Below are positions 1-8,453 of a DNA stretch of 64,000 bases, one piece after another (the first letter of the stretch is position 1; every line of letters starts with the position of its first letter). The position numbers and the translations under genes were made by a program. This DNA comes from Bog-756 sp963824645. Its GTDB lineage: Bacteria > Actinomycetota > Acidimicrobiia > Acidimicrobiales > RAAP-2. The DNA lies in assembly GCA_963824645.1 (NCBI GenBank), contig CAWGQC010000005.1, positions 248,001-312,000 on the forward strand, in the 5' to 3' direction. The notes below the pieces were generated by a model, which was not told the DNA's origin, did no database searches, and saw only the letters and a program-made list of their open reading frames with translations.

Positions 1-1479
1 AGCCCGCCGGTTGGTCCGTCCGACGATGACCAGGTCGGTGGCCACCGAGACGGCGGTCGAGGCGAACCGGCGGTTCTCCTCGAATTGGCGCGGCCCCAGC
101 TCGACCATTCCCGGCGTCACCACCGCCAGTCGGCGCTCCCCGACCGACCCCCCCGGCTCACCGGTGGCGGCGACCAGTGCGCCCAGGGCGGCGGCGGCAC
201 CGGCCGGGTTGGCGTTGTAAGTGTCATCCAGGATGACCACCCCCGACGGGGACACCATGGCAGCCAGTCGATGGTCCACTGGGGGAAGATCGTGCAACCG
301 CTCGACGATGAGTGCCGGCTCGATGTCGAGAGCCAGAGCCACGGCCACCGTGCAGGCCAGGTTGGTGGGCTGCACGCCGTTGGGGACGGACAGCCCTTCA
401 CCGGCCAACTCGCCGTCGACGAAGACCGACATGCAGGTCCGACCGCTGCTCCCCGGCGAGGCGACCACACAGACGTCGGCCGTGCGGTCGGTGGTCGAAC
501 ATCGGTAGACCCGCTTCCCGGCGGCGACGGCGCCGTCGGCCAGAACGGCCAGGCGGGGGTCGTCGACCGGCAGGACCACCCGCTCGGCATGTTCGATGAT
601 CTCGGCCTTGGCCGCCACGATCCGGTCCTCGGATCCGAACCGCTCGAGGTGGACGGGCCCGATGGCCGTGATCACGGCGATGTCCGGAGGGCACCAGCGG
701 CACAGGTCGGCGATCTCCCCCGGCCCGTAGGTTCCCATCTCGGCCACGAAGACCTCCGTGCCTTCGCTCAGGTGCTCATTGACGGCCCGAGCCAATCCGG
801 CCCGGTTGTTGAAACTGGCCGGGGTGGCCACGACCGAGCGGACCGATCCCACCACGTGGGCCACGTGGTTCTTGGTCGACGTCTTGCCGAAGGATCCGGT
901 GATGGCCACGATGGTGGGATGGACCGCATCGAGGCGGTGCGAGGCGTCGTCGACGAAGTGGGCCGACGCCCGGCGCTCGAAGGGGGAGGCGACGGCGCAG
1001 GCTAGATCGACGAGGGACGGCACCGCTAGCGCCGCCACCACCGCCGCTACCGACGGAACGCCGAGGATGGCACCGACCACGACCACCGCCAATTCGAGCC
1101 CGGCCCACACTGCAGCCAGCGTCCGCAGGCGACGGGTCCAGGCCAGGGGCGATGTCCTTCCGCGCACGGAGAGTCCGATAGGGCCGGCGACCACCACGGC
1201 GGCGGTGAGGATCCCGACGACGGGGGACCACAACGATGCGACGGCGGCGGCCAGAGCGACCAGGGCACCGATCCGGTTGGGAACCGTCGACCGCCACCAG
1301 CGGAGGGCAAATCGCGACACTGATCCGGCCAGGTAGTGCTCCCTCTGGGCCACCCGCAACCAACGGAGCCCGGCAGGCACGCAGGCCGCCACACAACCGA
1401 CGACCGTGATCCACGCCACTCCGCTGTGCAGACGGGAGAGGTCGAGTGCGGTGGTGGCGAGGGTCCCCACTAGCCTCAC
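1..1479 (-). CDS. murF: MurF-like UDP-N-acetylmuramoyl-tripeptide--D-Ala-D-Ala ligase, membrane-anchored, 3' end cut by the window
   Basis: This is the Mur-ligase family enzyme that adds D-Ala-D-Ala to the muropeptide precursor with ATP. The reading frame opens with a GTG overlapping the TGA of the upstream hydrolase (GTGA) and runs to the window edge (493 codons seen), so the C-terminal domain is incomplete. The ATP loop TGSFGKTSTK lies near residues 193-203. It is followed by a typical Mur central domain with the stretches FNNRAGLARAVNEHL and AEMGTYGPGEI and then DDTYNANP. The first ~160 residues are unusual: three hydrophobic stretches (about residues 14-32, 60-92 and 105-150) predict membrane segments not found in ordinary cytosolic MurF. 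The overlap with the hydrolase gene suggests one transcript. The Mur-ligase assignment is firm; MurF rather than another Mur ligase is inferred from the FNNRAG-type region. Confidence 0.85.
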   Translation of the reverse strand, partial: MRLVGTLATTALDLSRLHSGVAWITVVGCVAACVPAGLRWLRVAQREHYLAGSVSRFALRWWRSTVPNRIGALVALAAAVASLWSPVVGILTAAVVVAGPIGLSVRGRTSPLAWTRRLRTLAAVWAGLELAVVVVGAILGVPSVAAVVAALAVPSLVDLACAVASPFERRASAHFVDDASHRLDAVHPTIVAITGSFGKTSTKNHVAHVVGSVRSVVATPASFNNRAGLARAVNEHLSEGTEVFVAEMGTYGPGEIADLCRWCPPDIAVITAIGPVHLERFGSEDRIVAAKAEIIEHAERVVLPVDDPRLAVLADGAVAAGKRVYRCSTTDRTADVCVVASPGSSGRTCMSVFVDGELAGEGLSVPNGVQPTNLACTVAVALALDIEPALIVERLHDLPPVDHRLAAMVSPSGVVILDDTYNANPAGAAAALGALVAATGEPGGSVGERRLAVVTPGMVELGPRQFEENRRFASTAVSVATDLVIVGRTNRRA

Positions 1480-2342
1480 GGACCGCCGGTCCGGGAGGCG
1501 TCATCTCCTCCGAGGATGGCGGTCAACAGCTGGTCCGGCGCCTCGGTGGGGACCAGATGTCCCACCCCGGGAAGCACGGTGAGGGAGGCCCGGGGCAATA
1601 CCCCCTGGGCCCGGACGGCCACCTCGAGCGGAACCTCGGTGTCCATCTCACCCCAGACCAGGTCGACGGGGCAGTCGATGGTCGCCATGGCCTCGGCGTA
1701 CTGTTCGCCCAAGGCGGCCACCAGCACGCCGCGCATCACACCCTGAGCCTCCCGATAATCACGGGACCCGTACCGATTGCGGGCTGCCTCCATCCGATCG
1801 GAACTGACCAGCCCGAGGGAGTGGAGCCGCCGGATCAGGCGGTAGGCAGAGGGCGGTCGGGATCGGCGGTGGCGGCGGTCGAGAAGGGGTACGCCGCACA
1901 GGACCATCCGCTCGATCCGATCCGGCACCAGCGCCTGGAGGCCGAGGGCCACCCGGCCTCCGAAGGAGTGGGCCACGATCACCACCCGCTCGGCCAGCAG
2001 CCCGTCCTCTTCGAACAGGGGGAGCAGGTGACGGGCATAGTCTTCGTTGCCCCAGGGCTCGGGCGGAGGAGGGGTGGACCCGAAGCCGAACAGGTCAGGA
2101 CCGATGGCGGCGACGGCCCCCACGGTGGAACCGGCGTCCACCCCGGTCGCCGGGGGGACGCTCCCCGCTCCCCCGCTGCCGGCCGGCATCACCGCCTGGT
2201 CCAGCCGGGCCGGCACCCGGGGGGCAAATACGGAATCGAAGTCACGGTGGCTACGGGCCCATCCGTGGAGAGCGAGCACAGTAGGGGTTTCCGTACCCCA
2301 GGTTCCACCGAACAGGCGACCGCCGGCGAACGACTTCAGCAC
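1476..2342 (-). CDS. alpha/beta hydrolase
   Basis: A 288-residue alpha/beta-hydrolase-fold protein. The oxyanion-side motif LHGW is at residues 25-28, the nucleophile elbow AHSFGG has Ser126, a late acidic candidate lies in WGEMDTEVP and the catalytic His is in GVGHLVP. A Gly/Pro/Ala-rich insertion of about 30 residues (around 45-80) precedes the nucleophile. The substrate cannot be told from the sequence. Its stop overlaps the murF start by 4 bp, so the two are probably cotranscribed, but that does not by itself imply a cell-wall role. Confidence 0.85.
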   Translation of the reverse strand: MLKSFAGGRLFGGTWGTETPTVLALHGWARSHRDFDSVFAPRVPARLDQAVMPAGSGGAGSVPPATGVDAGSTVGAVAAIGPDLFGFGSTPPPPEPWGNEDYARHLLPLFEEDGLLAERVVIVAHSFGGRVALGLQALVPDRIERMVLCGVPLLDRRHRRSRPPSAYRLIRRLHSLGLVSSDRMEAARNRYGSRDYREAQGVMRGVLVAALGEQYAEAMATIDCPVDLVWGEMDTEVPLEVAVRAQGVLPRASLTVLPGVGHLVPTEAPDQLLTAILGGDDASRTGGP

Positions 2343-2521
2343 CGGTACACCCTACCGATAGCCTCGCCTTCCGTGGAACGATGGGAGCCCACCCCTGTGC
2401 GCCGGGAGCTGGGGCCGACCGGGCGGGGACCGACCGGCCTGGCGCTGACCGAGCTCAGGTCCAGCGAGCCGACAGCCACCGAGGTCAGGCTCCCACAACG
2501 GCAGTGGCCGCAGGCCTCACC

Positions 2522-4171
2522 GTGAGTGGTGTGGAGACCGGCCCCGACCGGCAGATCGACGAGGGCTCGGGCGGCGGGGGGCTGGAACGGGCCCTGGCCA
2601 CGCTGACGGCCGAACAACGTCTCAGCGTCGACTCGCCGGCAGCGGCACTGTGCATCGTGGCCGGCGCCGGTTCGGGGAAGACCCGGGTCCTCACGCTGCG
2701 GGCGACCAGACGCATCGGGGACGGCAGCGCCGAGGCCGATCACACCGCCATCTTCACCTTCACCCGTAAGGCAGCCCACGAGCTTCGTCAACGCCTCCGT
2801 GGCTACGGCGTGCCGGTGTCCTCCCCCACCGGGGACGGCATCCCGAGCCGCGGCGTACGTGTCGGGACCCTCCACCAGCTGGCCCTGGCCCTCATCCGCC
2901 GGCACGCCCTCGACGTCGGCCACCCGCCCCCGGTCGTGGCCGAGCGCCGCTTCCGGATGATCACCGACATCGTCGGCGATCCCGCGGTGGCCGCAGCCGT
3001 CGCCGCCGAGATCGGCTGGGCCAAGGCCAACTGCCTCACCGCCAGCTCGTACCCCCGGGCGGCCGAGGACGCCGGGCGTCCAACCGTCCTCTCCGTCGAG
3101 CAGGTGGTGGACGGCTTCGCCGGCTACGAGGCGGCCCTCCAGCGCCGGCGCATGGTGGACCTCGATGACCTCCTCATTCGGGCCGGCGACCTTCTCCAGG
3201 CCGACGCGGCCTTCGCCGAGCGGATCCAGTGGCGGTACCGCCACCTCTCCGTCGACGAGTTCCAGGACGTGAATCCGGCTCAATTCCGGCTCATCCGGGC
3301 ACTCATGGGCGACCGCCCCGACCTGTGCGCCGTGGGTGACCCGAACCAGGCCATCTACGGATGGAACGGGGCCGATCCCCAGCTCATCCACCGTCTTCCT
3401 GAGCTGGTGGCCGGACTGGAGGTCCTCCGTCTGGAGGCCAACCACCGATCGACGCCTCAGGTGGTGGCGGCGGCCCGTGCCGCCCTGGGATCGGCGACGG
3501 CCGGCCTCCCCGTGTCGGCCCTACCGGACGGTCCTCTGCCCGTCGTCACCCACTACGACGACGAACAGGCCGAGGCCGAAAGCGTGGTGGTCCGCCTGCT
3601 GGAACGGTCGGGAGAGGGTTTGCTCTGGTCCGACCAGGCTGTTCTGGCCCGAACCCACGATCAACTGGCGGTGGTTCGCGCCGCTCTGGGCCGGGCCGGC
3701 ATTCCCCATCGAACCGCTCCCGACCGCGAAACGCCGGTCGAAGGCGACCAGAGGGATCTCGGTCGATCACCGGTTCGAGCCAAACAGAAGCAACCATTCC
3801 GTTCCTCCGCCGCCGCGCCCGGGTCGGGGGATGCCGTCGAACTGGCCACCTTCCACCGGGCCAAAGGTCTCGAGTGGATTTCGGTCAACGTGATCGGGCT
3901 CGAGGAGGGTTTCGTCCCCATTGTCTATGCCCAATCGGACCAGGCCCTGGCCGAGGAGAGGCGGCTGCTCTACGTGGCCCTGACCCGGGCCTCGTCGGAC
4001 CTTCACTGTTCGTGGGCACGCCTCCGGACCATGGGGACGGGGCGGCAGGTGGAGCGGCAGCCGTCGCCCTGGCTGGCGGCGGTGGCACGGGTGGCCCGCA
4101 TCGGCGCCGGACGGGCCACGGCCGCCGACAGCGGGCACCGGATGGCCGAACTCCGCCGACACCTGACCTGA
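2522..4171 (+). CDS. UvrD/Rep-family superfamily 1 DNA helicase
   Basis: A 3'-5' SF1A helicase of the UvrD type, 549 residues from the GTG chosen here. Upstream in-frame codons back to 2381 encode low-complexity Gly/Ala/Arg sequence that is probably not translated. Motifs appear in the expected order: Walker A AGAGSGKT (about 47-54), motif II VDEFQDVN (about 245), motif III GDPNQAIYGW (about 275), motif IV LEANHRST (about 305), motif V TFHRAKGLEW (about 443) and motif VI ALTRASS (about 486). The protein is short for UvrD and ends soon after motif VI, with no visible HRDC domain such as mycobacterial UvrD2 carries. It probably acts in DNA repair. It converges on xthA, 32 bp away. Confidence 0.87.
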   Translation: MSGVETGPDRQIDEGSGGGGLERALATLTAEQRLSVDSPAAALCIVAGAGSGKTRVLTLRATRRIGDGSAEADHTAIFTFTRKAAHELRQRLRGYGVPVSSPTGDGIPSRGVRVGTLHQLALALIRRHALDVGHPPPVVAERRFRMITDIVGDPAVAAAVAAEIGWAKANCLTASSYPRAAEDAGRPTVLSVEQVVDGFAGYEAALQRRRMVDLDDLLIRAGDLLQADAAFAERIQWRYRHLSVDEFQDVNPAQFRLIRALMGDRPDLCAVGDPNQAIYGWNGADPQLIHRLPELVAGLEVLRLEANHRSTPQVVAAARAALGSATAGLPVSALPDGPLPVVTHYDDEQAEAESVVVRLLERSGEGLLWSDQAVLARTHDQLAVVRAALGRAGIPHRTAPDRETPVEGDQRDLGRSPVRAKQKQPFRSSAAAPGSGDAVELATFHRAKGLEWISVNVIGLEEGFVPIVYAQSDQALAEERRLLYVALTRASSDLHCSWARLRTMGTGRQVERQPSPWLAAVARVARIGAGRATAADSGHRMAELRRHLT

Positions 4172-4203
4172 AGGGACCGGTCAGTGGGCCGACAGGTGCG
4201 CCG

Positions 4204-5016
4204 TCACTTGGGCCGGCCGCCGCCAGTGTGGGCGTCGATGTCGATGTCGATGTCGATGTCGACAAAGACCGGTGTGTGGTCCGACGGCTTCTGACCCTTG
4301 CGGGCATTCCTGTCGATGAGGCCGTAGACGGCTCTCTGGGCCAGAACCTCGGTCATGAGCAGAAGGTCGATGCGCATCCCCTGATGGCGGTGGAACGAAC
4401 CCCCTCGGTAGTCCCACCACGAGAACAGGTTGTCCTGGTCGTAGAGACGGCGGAACACATCGACCAACCCCCAGGACTGCAGACGGGCCAAGGCCTCACG
4501 CTCTGGTGCACTGACGTGGGTCATCCCCTCGAATGCAGCCGGACTCCACACGTCGCGGTCTTCGGGGGCCACGTTGAAGTCCCCGCACACGGCCACCGGA
4601 CCGTCAGGCGTCGTCTTCTCCTCGAGTAGAGAGCGGAGGCCGGCCAACCACTGCAGTTTGGCCTGGTAATGCTCACTGTCGAGGCTGCGACCGTTGGGCA
4701 CATACACCGACATCACCTGCACACCCCCACAGACGGCACCGATCAGCCGGCTGCCGTTGTCGTCGTCCGACGATCCCATACCCACCGACACGTCCGAAAG
4801 GCCCACCCGGCTGGCAATGGCCACCCCGTTCCATCGTCCATCACCGTGACTGGCCGTCTCGTAGCCGAGGGTGGCGAAGGCGCCGTGCGGAAAAGCGGCA
4901 TCGGCCAACTTGGTCTCCTGCATGCAGAGGATGTCCGGTTCGGCATAGCCGATCCACTCTTCCACCCGCCCCAACCTCGCCCCCAGCGAGTTCACATTCC
5001 ATGTGGCGATTCGCAC
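4204..5016 (-). CDS. xthA: exodeoxyribonuclease III
   Basis: An AP endonuclease / 3'-5' exonuclease of the ExoIII (EEP) family in base-excision repair, 270 residues. The N-terminus MRIATWNVNSL, the metal-ligand segment MQETKLAD, the catalytic GDFNVAPEDRDVW, the RIDLLLMT strand and the C-terminal PSDHTPVFVD with the general-base His are all present. The end is odd: after the conserved PSDHTPV segment the protein runs into alternating Ile-Asp (VDIDIDIDIDA), encoded by a hexanucleotide microsatellite. It lies directly downstream of fabZ on the same strand (12 bp between the genes). Confidence 0.93.
   Translation of the reverse strand: MRIATWNVNSLGARLGRVEEWIGYAEPDILCMQETKLADAAFPHGAFATLGYETASHGDGRWNGVAIASRVGLSDVSVGMGSSDDDNGSRLIGAVCGGVQVMSVYVPNGRSLDSEHYQAKLQWLAGLRSLLEEKTTPDGPVAVCGDFNVAPEDRDVWSPAAFEGMTHVSAPEREALARLQSWGLVDVFRRLYDQDNLFSWWDYRGGSFHRHQGMRIDLLLMTEVLAQRAVYGLIDRNARKGQKPSDHTPVFVDIDIDIDIDAHTGGGRPK
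4234..4263. repeat. hexanucleotide microsatellite (GTCGAT)4 + GTCGAC
   Basis: Four perfect tandem copies of GTCGAT followed by one GTCGAC copy lie inside the 3' end of xthA. Because the unit is six bases, changes in copy number would add or remove Ile-Asp pairs without shifting the reading frame. Confidence 0.95.
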
Positions 5017-5028
5017 CGGAGCCCCCGT

Positions 5029-5484
5029 TCAACCGGCGGTCGACGGCGTGTCCACCAGCACAAAGAGGAGCTCGGCCTCGCAGGCCAGCTCGCCACCCAC
5101 CGATGCCCGGCCGGTTCCCTTGCCGGCCCGGGCCGAAAGGCGGCCCAGGGTCACCTCGAGATCGAGGCGGTCGCCCGGCACCACCTGTCGGCGGAACCGA
5201 GCCTTCTCGATTCCCCCGAAGAGAGGAAGTTTGCCGGCAAATCGATCGTCGGCCAGAACGGCGACGCCACCTAGCTGGGCCAGCGCCTCCACCATGAGGA
5301 CACCGGGGAGGGTGGGGAGTCCCGGAAAATGGCCGGCAAAGAACGCCTCGTCACCGGTCAGCTGCCAGTAACCCCTGGCCGACTGACCCGGCTCCAGGGA
5401 GACGACGTCGGTGACGAAGAGAAAGGGGGGGCGATGGGGCAGGTAGTCCTCGGCTCGCACAGGTGACGAGGATATCGGGCTCAC
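5029..5484 (-). CDS. fabZ: 3-hydroxyacyl-ACP dehydratase, FabZ type
   Basis: A hot-dog-fold dehydratase of fatty-acid synthesis. The HRPPFLFVTDV and GHFPGLPTLPGVLMVEALAQ motifs contain the FabZ catalytic His and Glu. The 151 residues shown start at a GTG (5484); a second in-frame GTG at 5460 would give 143 residues beginning just before the conserved EDYLPHRPPF and is equally plausible. It sits between the NYN/S1 gene and xthA on the same strand. No other fatty-acid synthase genes are nearby, so the physiological partner is not shown by context. Confidence 0.85.
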   Translation of the reverse strand: MSPISSSPVRAEDYLPHRPPFLFVTDVVSLEPGQSARGYWQLTGDEAFFAGHFPGLPTLPGVLMVEALAQLGGVAVLADDRFAGKLPLFGGIEKARFRRQVVPGDRLDLEVTLGRLSARAGKGTGRASVGGELACEAELLFVLVDTPSTAG

Positions 5485-5545
5485 CGGCCGCCCATCCGAC
5501 TTCCCGACGACACGCTTCCCGATTACACAGCTTCCCGAATACGGG

Positions 5546-6949
5546 TCAGTCGCGGACCCCGGGCAAGGCCAACTCAGCCCTTCTGCGAGCTGCGTCCAGA
5601 GATATGAGGACGAAAGGACGCGTCTCCCCTTTGGTCAGCACCTGCCGAGCCCGATTGGGCGGAGGAGAGGCCAAGCCCCGAAGGGGTATGTGGCAGAGCA
5701 TCCCGTCGACCGATACGTGGGCACCGTGGGAGGTGAATGCGGTTACCGTTCCCTCGAACGTGCTCCCCACGGGATGGTCCGCCACGAAGGTCAGAAAGCT
5801 GACGGCGTTGTTGAGGGCATCCGATGTGACCGCATGGTTGTCGCCGGCCGCATCGTGGTCCGATGATTTCTTGGAGGTCCTCCTGGACGACTTGGTCGGC
5901 CCGGAAGCCAAAGCCGAACTCCCGTCCGCCCTGGCCGCCGCCTTCAACGAGCCGCCCGGGGCGATGCTCCCCGACCGATCTTTCGACCCGTTCCCCTTGG
6001 CCGCCCTCTTGGCTGCCTTGACCGTTCCCGCATCGACAGCATCGCCGACCGTGATGGCGGTGATCGCCTGTTTGGCGGCTGACACCTTCTTGACCGTCTT
6101 TTGGGCTTTATCGGCCCGCGGTGCCCTGCTCTTCTTGGCCGCTTTGGTCGCCTTCTCCGCCTTGGCCGCCTTCTCCGCCTTCGGGGCCTTCTTGGCCCTC
6201 GGGACCTTGTCCAGGCTGTCCGTCTTGGCCGCCTTGGCCGACTTGGTGGGCCGGTCCGACTTTTCGCCCTCTTCCGCCTTGGCCGCTTTTGTCGCTTTCG
6301 TCGTCTTGCCCGTCTTGGTCGCCTTGGTGGCTCTGCCCGCCGTGCCTCCATCGGTGACGTCGTCCACCTTCGGGGCGCGACCCCTCTTTGCCGACGGTGC
6401 CGGTGAGACCGGGCCGATGCCATCGTCGGCTACTGCCGCGTTCAGATCATCGGAATCGACAGCCGCCTCCCGTCGAGCCCGACCGGTCACCGATCGGCTC
6501 CTCGCCCCTCGAACCGGCGTGCGCGGGGTGAACACCCACCCGACACCGGGGACCGGCTTTCCCCCAATGAGGCGTCCGGGCTCGAAGAGCCACGGTCGCT
6601 CGGCGTGGAACTCCTGGAACGAATCGTTCGAGAGGACCAGAGCTCCGGACTTTTCGGCGATGCGCAGGATGAAGCCGTCACCCCGGCCGATGGCTCCGGC
6701 TGGCGGTGTGATCATCTCGCTGTGGTCGACGGCCTGTTCAAAGGCGCGGAGCTCGGAAGGGTCGATGCGGTGCCCGAAGGTGGCATCGACCACCACGATC
6801 ACGTCCGACGAGGTAAAACCCGGGTATTCCTCCAGAAACGACCGGATCGCCTCGTCGAGCTGGGCCAGACTGGGTGTGGTCCGGCCTTCGGTGGCAATGT
6901 TCGAGCCGTCCACGACGACGCGCCGGCGGTCAGGGTTTCCTTGCTCCAT
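5546..6949 (-). CDS. NYN/Zc3h12a-like ribonuclease with Lys/Ala-rich linker and C-terminal S1 RNA-binding domain
   Basis: A 467-residue, three-part protein. Residues 1-~140 look like a PIN-like NYN ribonuclease domain: VVVDGSNIATEG gives the first acidic ligand, VVDATFGHR the second, and RGDGFILRIAEKSGALVLSND the third cluster. Residues ~180-370 are a low-complexity Lys/Ala/Thr tract with repeated KAAK-type units, like histone H1 or HU tails. Residues ~390-455 match an S1 domain (GSTFEGTVTAFTSHGAHVSV). The layout suggests an RNase tethered to RNA or ribosomes. The domain calls come from motif reading only. fabZ follows 61 bp downstream on the same strand. Confidence 0.75.
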   Translation of the reverse strand: MEQGNPDRRRVVVDGSNIATEGRTTPSLAQLDEAIRSFLEEYPGFTSSDVIVVVDATFGHRIDPSELRAFEQAVDHSEMITPPAGAIGRGDGFILRIAEKSGALVLSNDSFQEFHAERPWLFEPGRLIGGKPVPGVGWVFTPRTPVRGARSRSVTGRARREAAVDSDDLNAAVADDGIGPVSPAPSAKRGRAPKVDDVTDGGTAGRATKATKTGKTTKATKAAKAEEGEKSDRPTKSAKAAKTDSLDKVPRAKKAPKAEKAAKAEKATKAAKKSRAPRADKAQKTVKKVSAAKQAITAITVGDAVDAGTVKAAKRAAKGNGSKDRSGSIAPGGSLKAAARADGSSALASGPTKSSRRTSKKSSDHDAAGDNHAVTSDALNNAVSFLTFVADHPVGSTFEGTVTAFTSHGAHVSVDGMLCHIPLRGLASPPPNRARQVLTKGETRPFVLISLDAARRRAELALPGVRD

Positions 6950-7076
6950 CGTGACCAGTCAACCATCTGACCAGGTCACCTCCGATCATTTGAGGGGATT
7001 CGAAGTCCGGCCCCAGGCATCCCTGACCCATTCGGGACCACGGGGAGAAGCCCTTTTAGGGCAATAGGATGGCTCC

Positions 7077-8423
7077 GTGGCCGACGCCCAAGAACGTACC
7101 GAAGAGGCCACTGACCTGCTGCAACACCTGATCCGAAACCAGTGCGTCAATGACGGGACGCTGGGTTCGGGCCACGAGCGCCGCAGCGCTGACCTCCTCG
7201 TCAGCTATCTCGAGAACTCGGGTGCGGATCTTCAGACCTTCGAGCCCCAGCCGGGCCGGACCTCCCTGGTGGCGAGAATCGAGGGCTCCGACCCGTCGGC
7301 GCCGTCCCTGACTCTGCTCGGCCACACCGATGTGGTTCCCGCCAATCCGGACGACTGGCAGAGGGACCCCTTCGGCGGCGAGTTGGTCGACGGGGTGGTC
7401 TGGGGGCGGGGCGCTATCGACATGCTCAACCTCACCGCCACCATGGCCACCGGATTCCGGCACGTGGCCAGAAGCGGGTTCCGCCCGGCGGGAACCCTCA
7501 CCTACATCGCCGTGGCCGACGAAGAGGCCCTGGGCACCCACGGAGCCAAATGGCTGTGCCAGAACGAGTCGGACGCCGTCAACGCCGACTTCGTGATCAC
7601 CGAGTCGGGCGGTTTCCCCATGGGCGGTGCCGACGGGACGCCCCGACTCCCGGTGATCGTGGGCGAGAAGGGCGTCTTTTGGTGCCTGCTCACCGTGAAA
7701 GGAACACCCGGCCACGCCAGTCAACCTCTACGGACCGACAACGCCCTGGTCAAGGCGGCTGAGGTCGTCCGTCGCATTGAGGCCTTTCATCCCCAGGCGG
7801 AACTGCACGAAGCCTGGAGGCGCTTCATCGAAGGGATCGGGTTTCCGCCCGAGATCAGCGAGCCCCTGCTCGATCCCCAACAGATCGATGCCTTCTGCCA
7901 AGAGCTACCTCTGTTGGCGGTGGCCCGCCAGGCTCACGCCTGCACCCACACCACCATGGCCCCCACCATCATGCGGGCCGGCACCAAGGTCAACGTGATC
8001 CCCGATCTCGTCGAGCTCGAGGTCGACATCCGCTCCTTGCCCGGTTGGGACGCGACGGACGTGCGGGCCATGCTCGACGAGGCTCTGGGCGATCTGGCCG
8101 AGGACGTCGACGTGAAGTTCCTGGCGGCTGACCTCTCGACCACGTCGCCCATGGACACACCCCTGTGGGATGCGTTGGAAAGGGTCAGCCGGCTCTTCTA
8201 CCCCGGAGCCCGGATGGTGCCCTTCCTGACCGTCGGCGCCACCGACGCCCGGTTTCACCGGGCGCTGGGCAGCGTGGCCTATGGATTCGGATTGCACAGC
8301 CGGGCCATCAGTTTCGACGAGTACGGGTCGATGTTCCACGGGATCGACGAGAGGGTGGACGTCGAGTCGCTGCGCCTGTCCACCGAGATGTGGATCGCCC
8401 TGGCCCACGACTTTCTGGTCTGA
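7077..8423 (+). CDS. M20-family zinc peptidase / amidohydrolase
   Basis: A 448-residue member of the ArgE/DapE/carboxypeptidase G2 family. Metal ligands and catalytic residues are visible: GHTDVVPAN (His and Asp), WGRGAIDM (bridging Asp), ADEEALGTHG (catalytic Glu-Glu) and TESGGF; a late His lies in SMFHGIDERV. A lid/dimerisation domain lies between GTPGHASQP and the end of the central region. The start is a GTG. The substrate is not determinable; actinobacterial homologues are often annotated as peptidases or succinyl-diaminopimelate desuccinylase-like. It converges on kgd with 30 bp between stops. Confidence 0.88.
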   Translation: MADAQERTEEATDLLQHLIRNQCVNDGTLGSGHERRSADLLVSYLENSGADLQTFEPQPGRTSLVARIEGSDPSAPSLTLLGHTDVVPANPDDWQRDPFGGELVDGVVWGRGAIDMLNLTATMATGFRHVARSGFRPAGTLTYIAVADEEALGTHGAKWLCQNESDAVNADFVITESGGFPMGGADGTPRLPVIVGEKGVFWCLLTVKGTPGHASQPLRTDNALVKAAEVVRRIEAFHPQAELHEAWRRFIEGIGFPPEISEPLLDPQQIDAFCQELPLLAVARQAHACTHTTMAPTIMRAGTKVNVIPDLVELEVDIRSLPGWDATDVRAMLDEALGDLAEDVDVKFLAADLSTTSPMDTPLWDALERVSRLFYPGARMVPFLTVGATDARFHRALGSVAYGFGLHSRAISFDEYGSMFHGIDERVDVESLRLSTEMWIALAHDFLV

Positions 8424-8453
8424 CGGGCGCCCGCCAACCCGTGACTAAGGCGA

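Noticed and set aside
2336..3445. 369-codon minus-strand frame opposite the UvrD-like gene
   Set aside because: The plus strand carries ordered helicase motifs through this region; the minus frame shows only compositional bias.
6101..6406. Leu/Arg-rich plus-strand frames opposite the KAAK linker
   Set aside because: They are the complement of the Lys/Ala-rich codons of the NYN/S1 protein and have no independent evidence.
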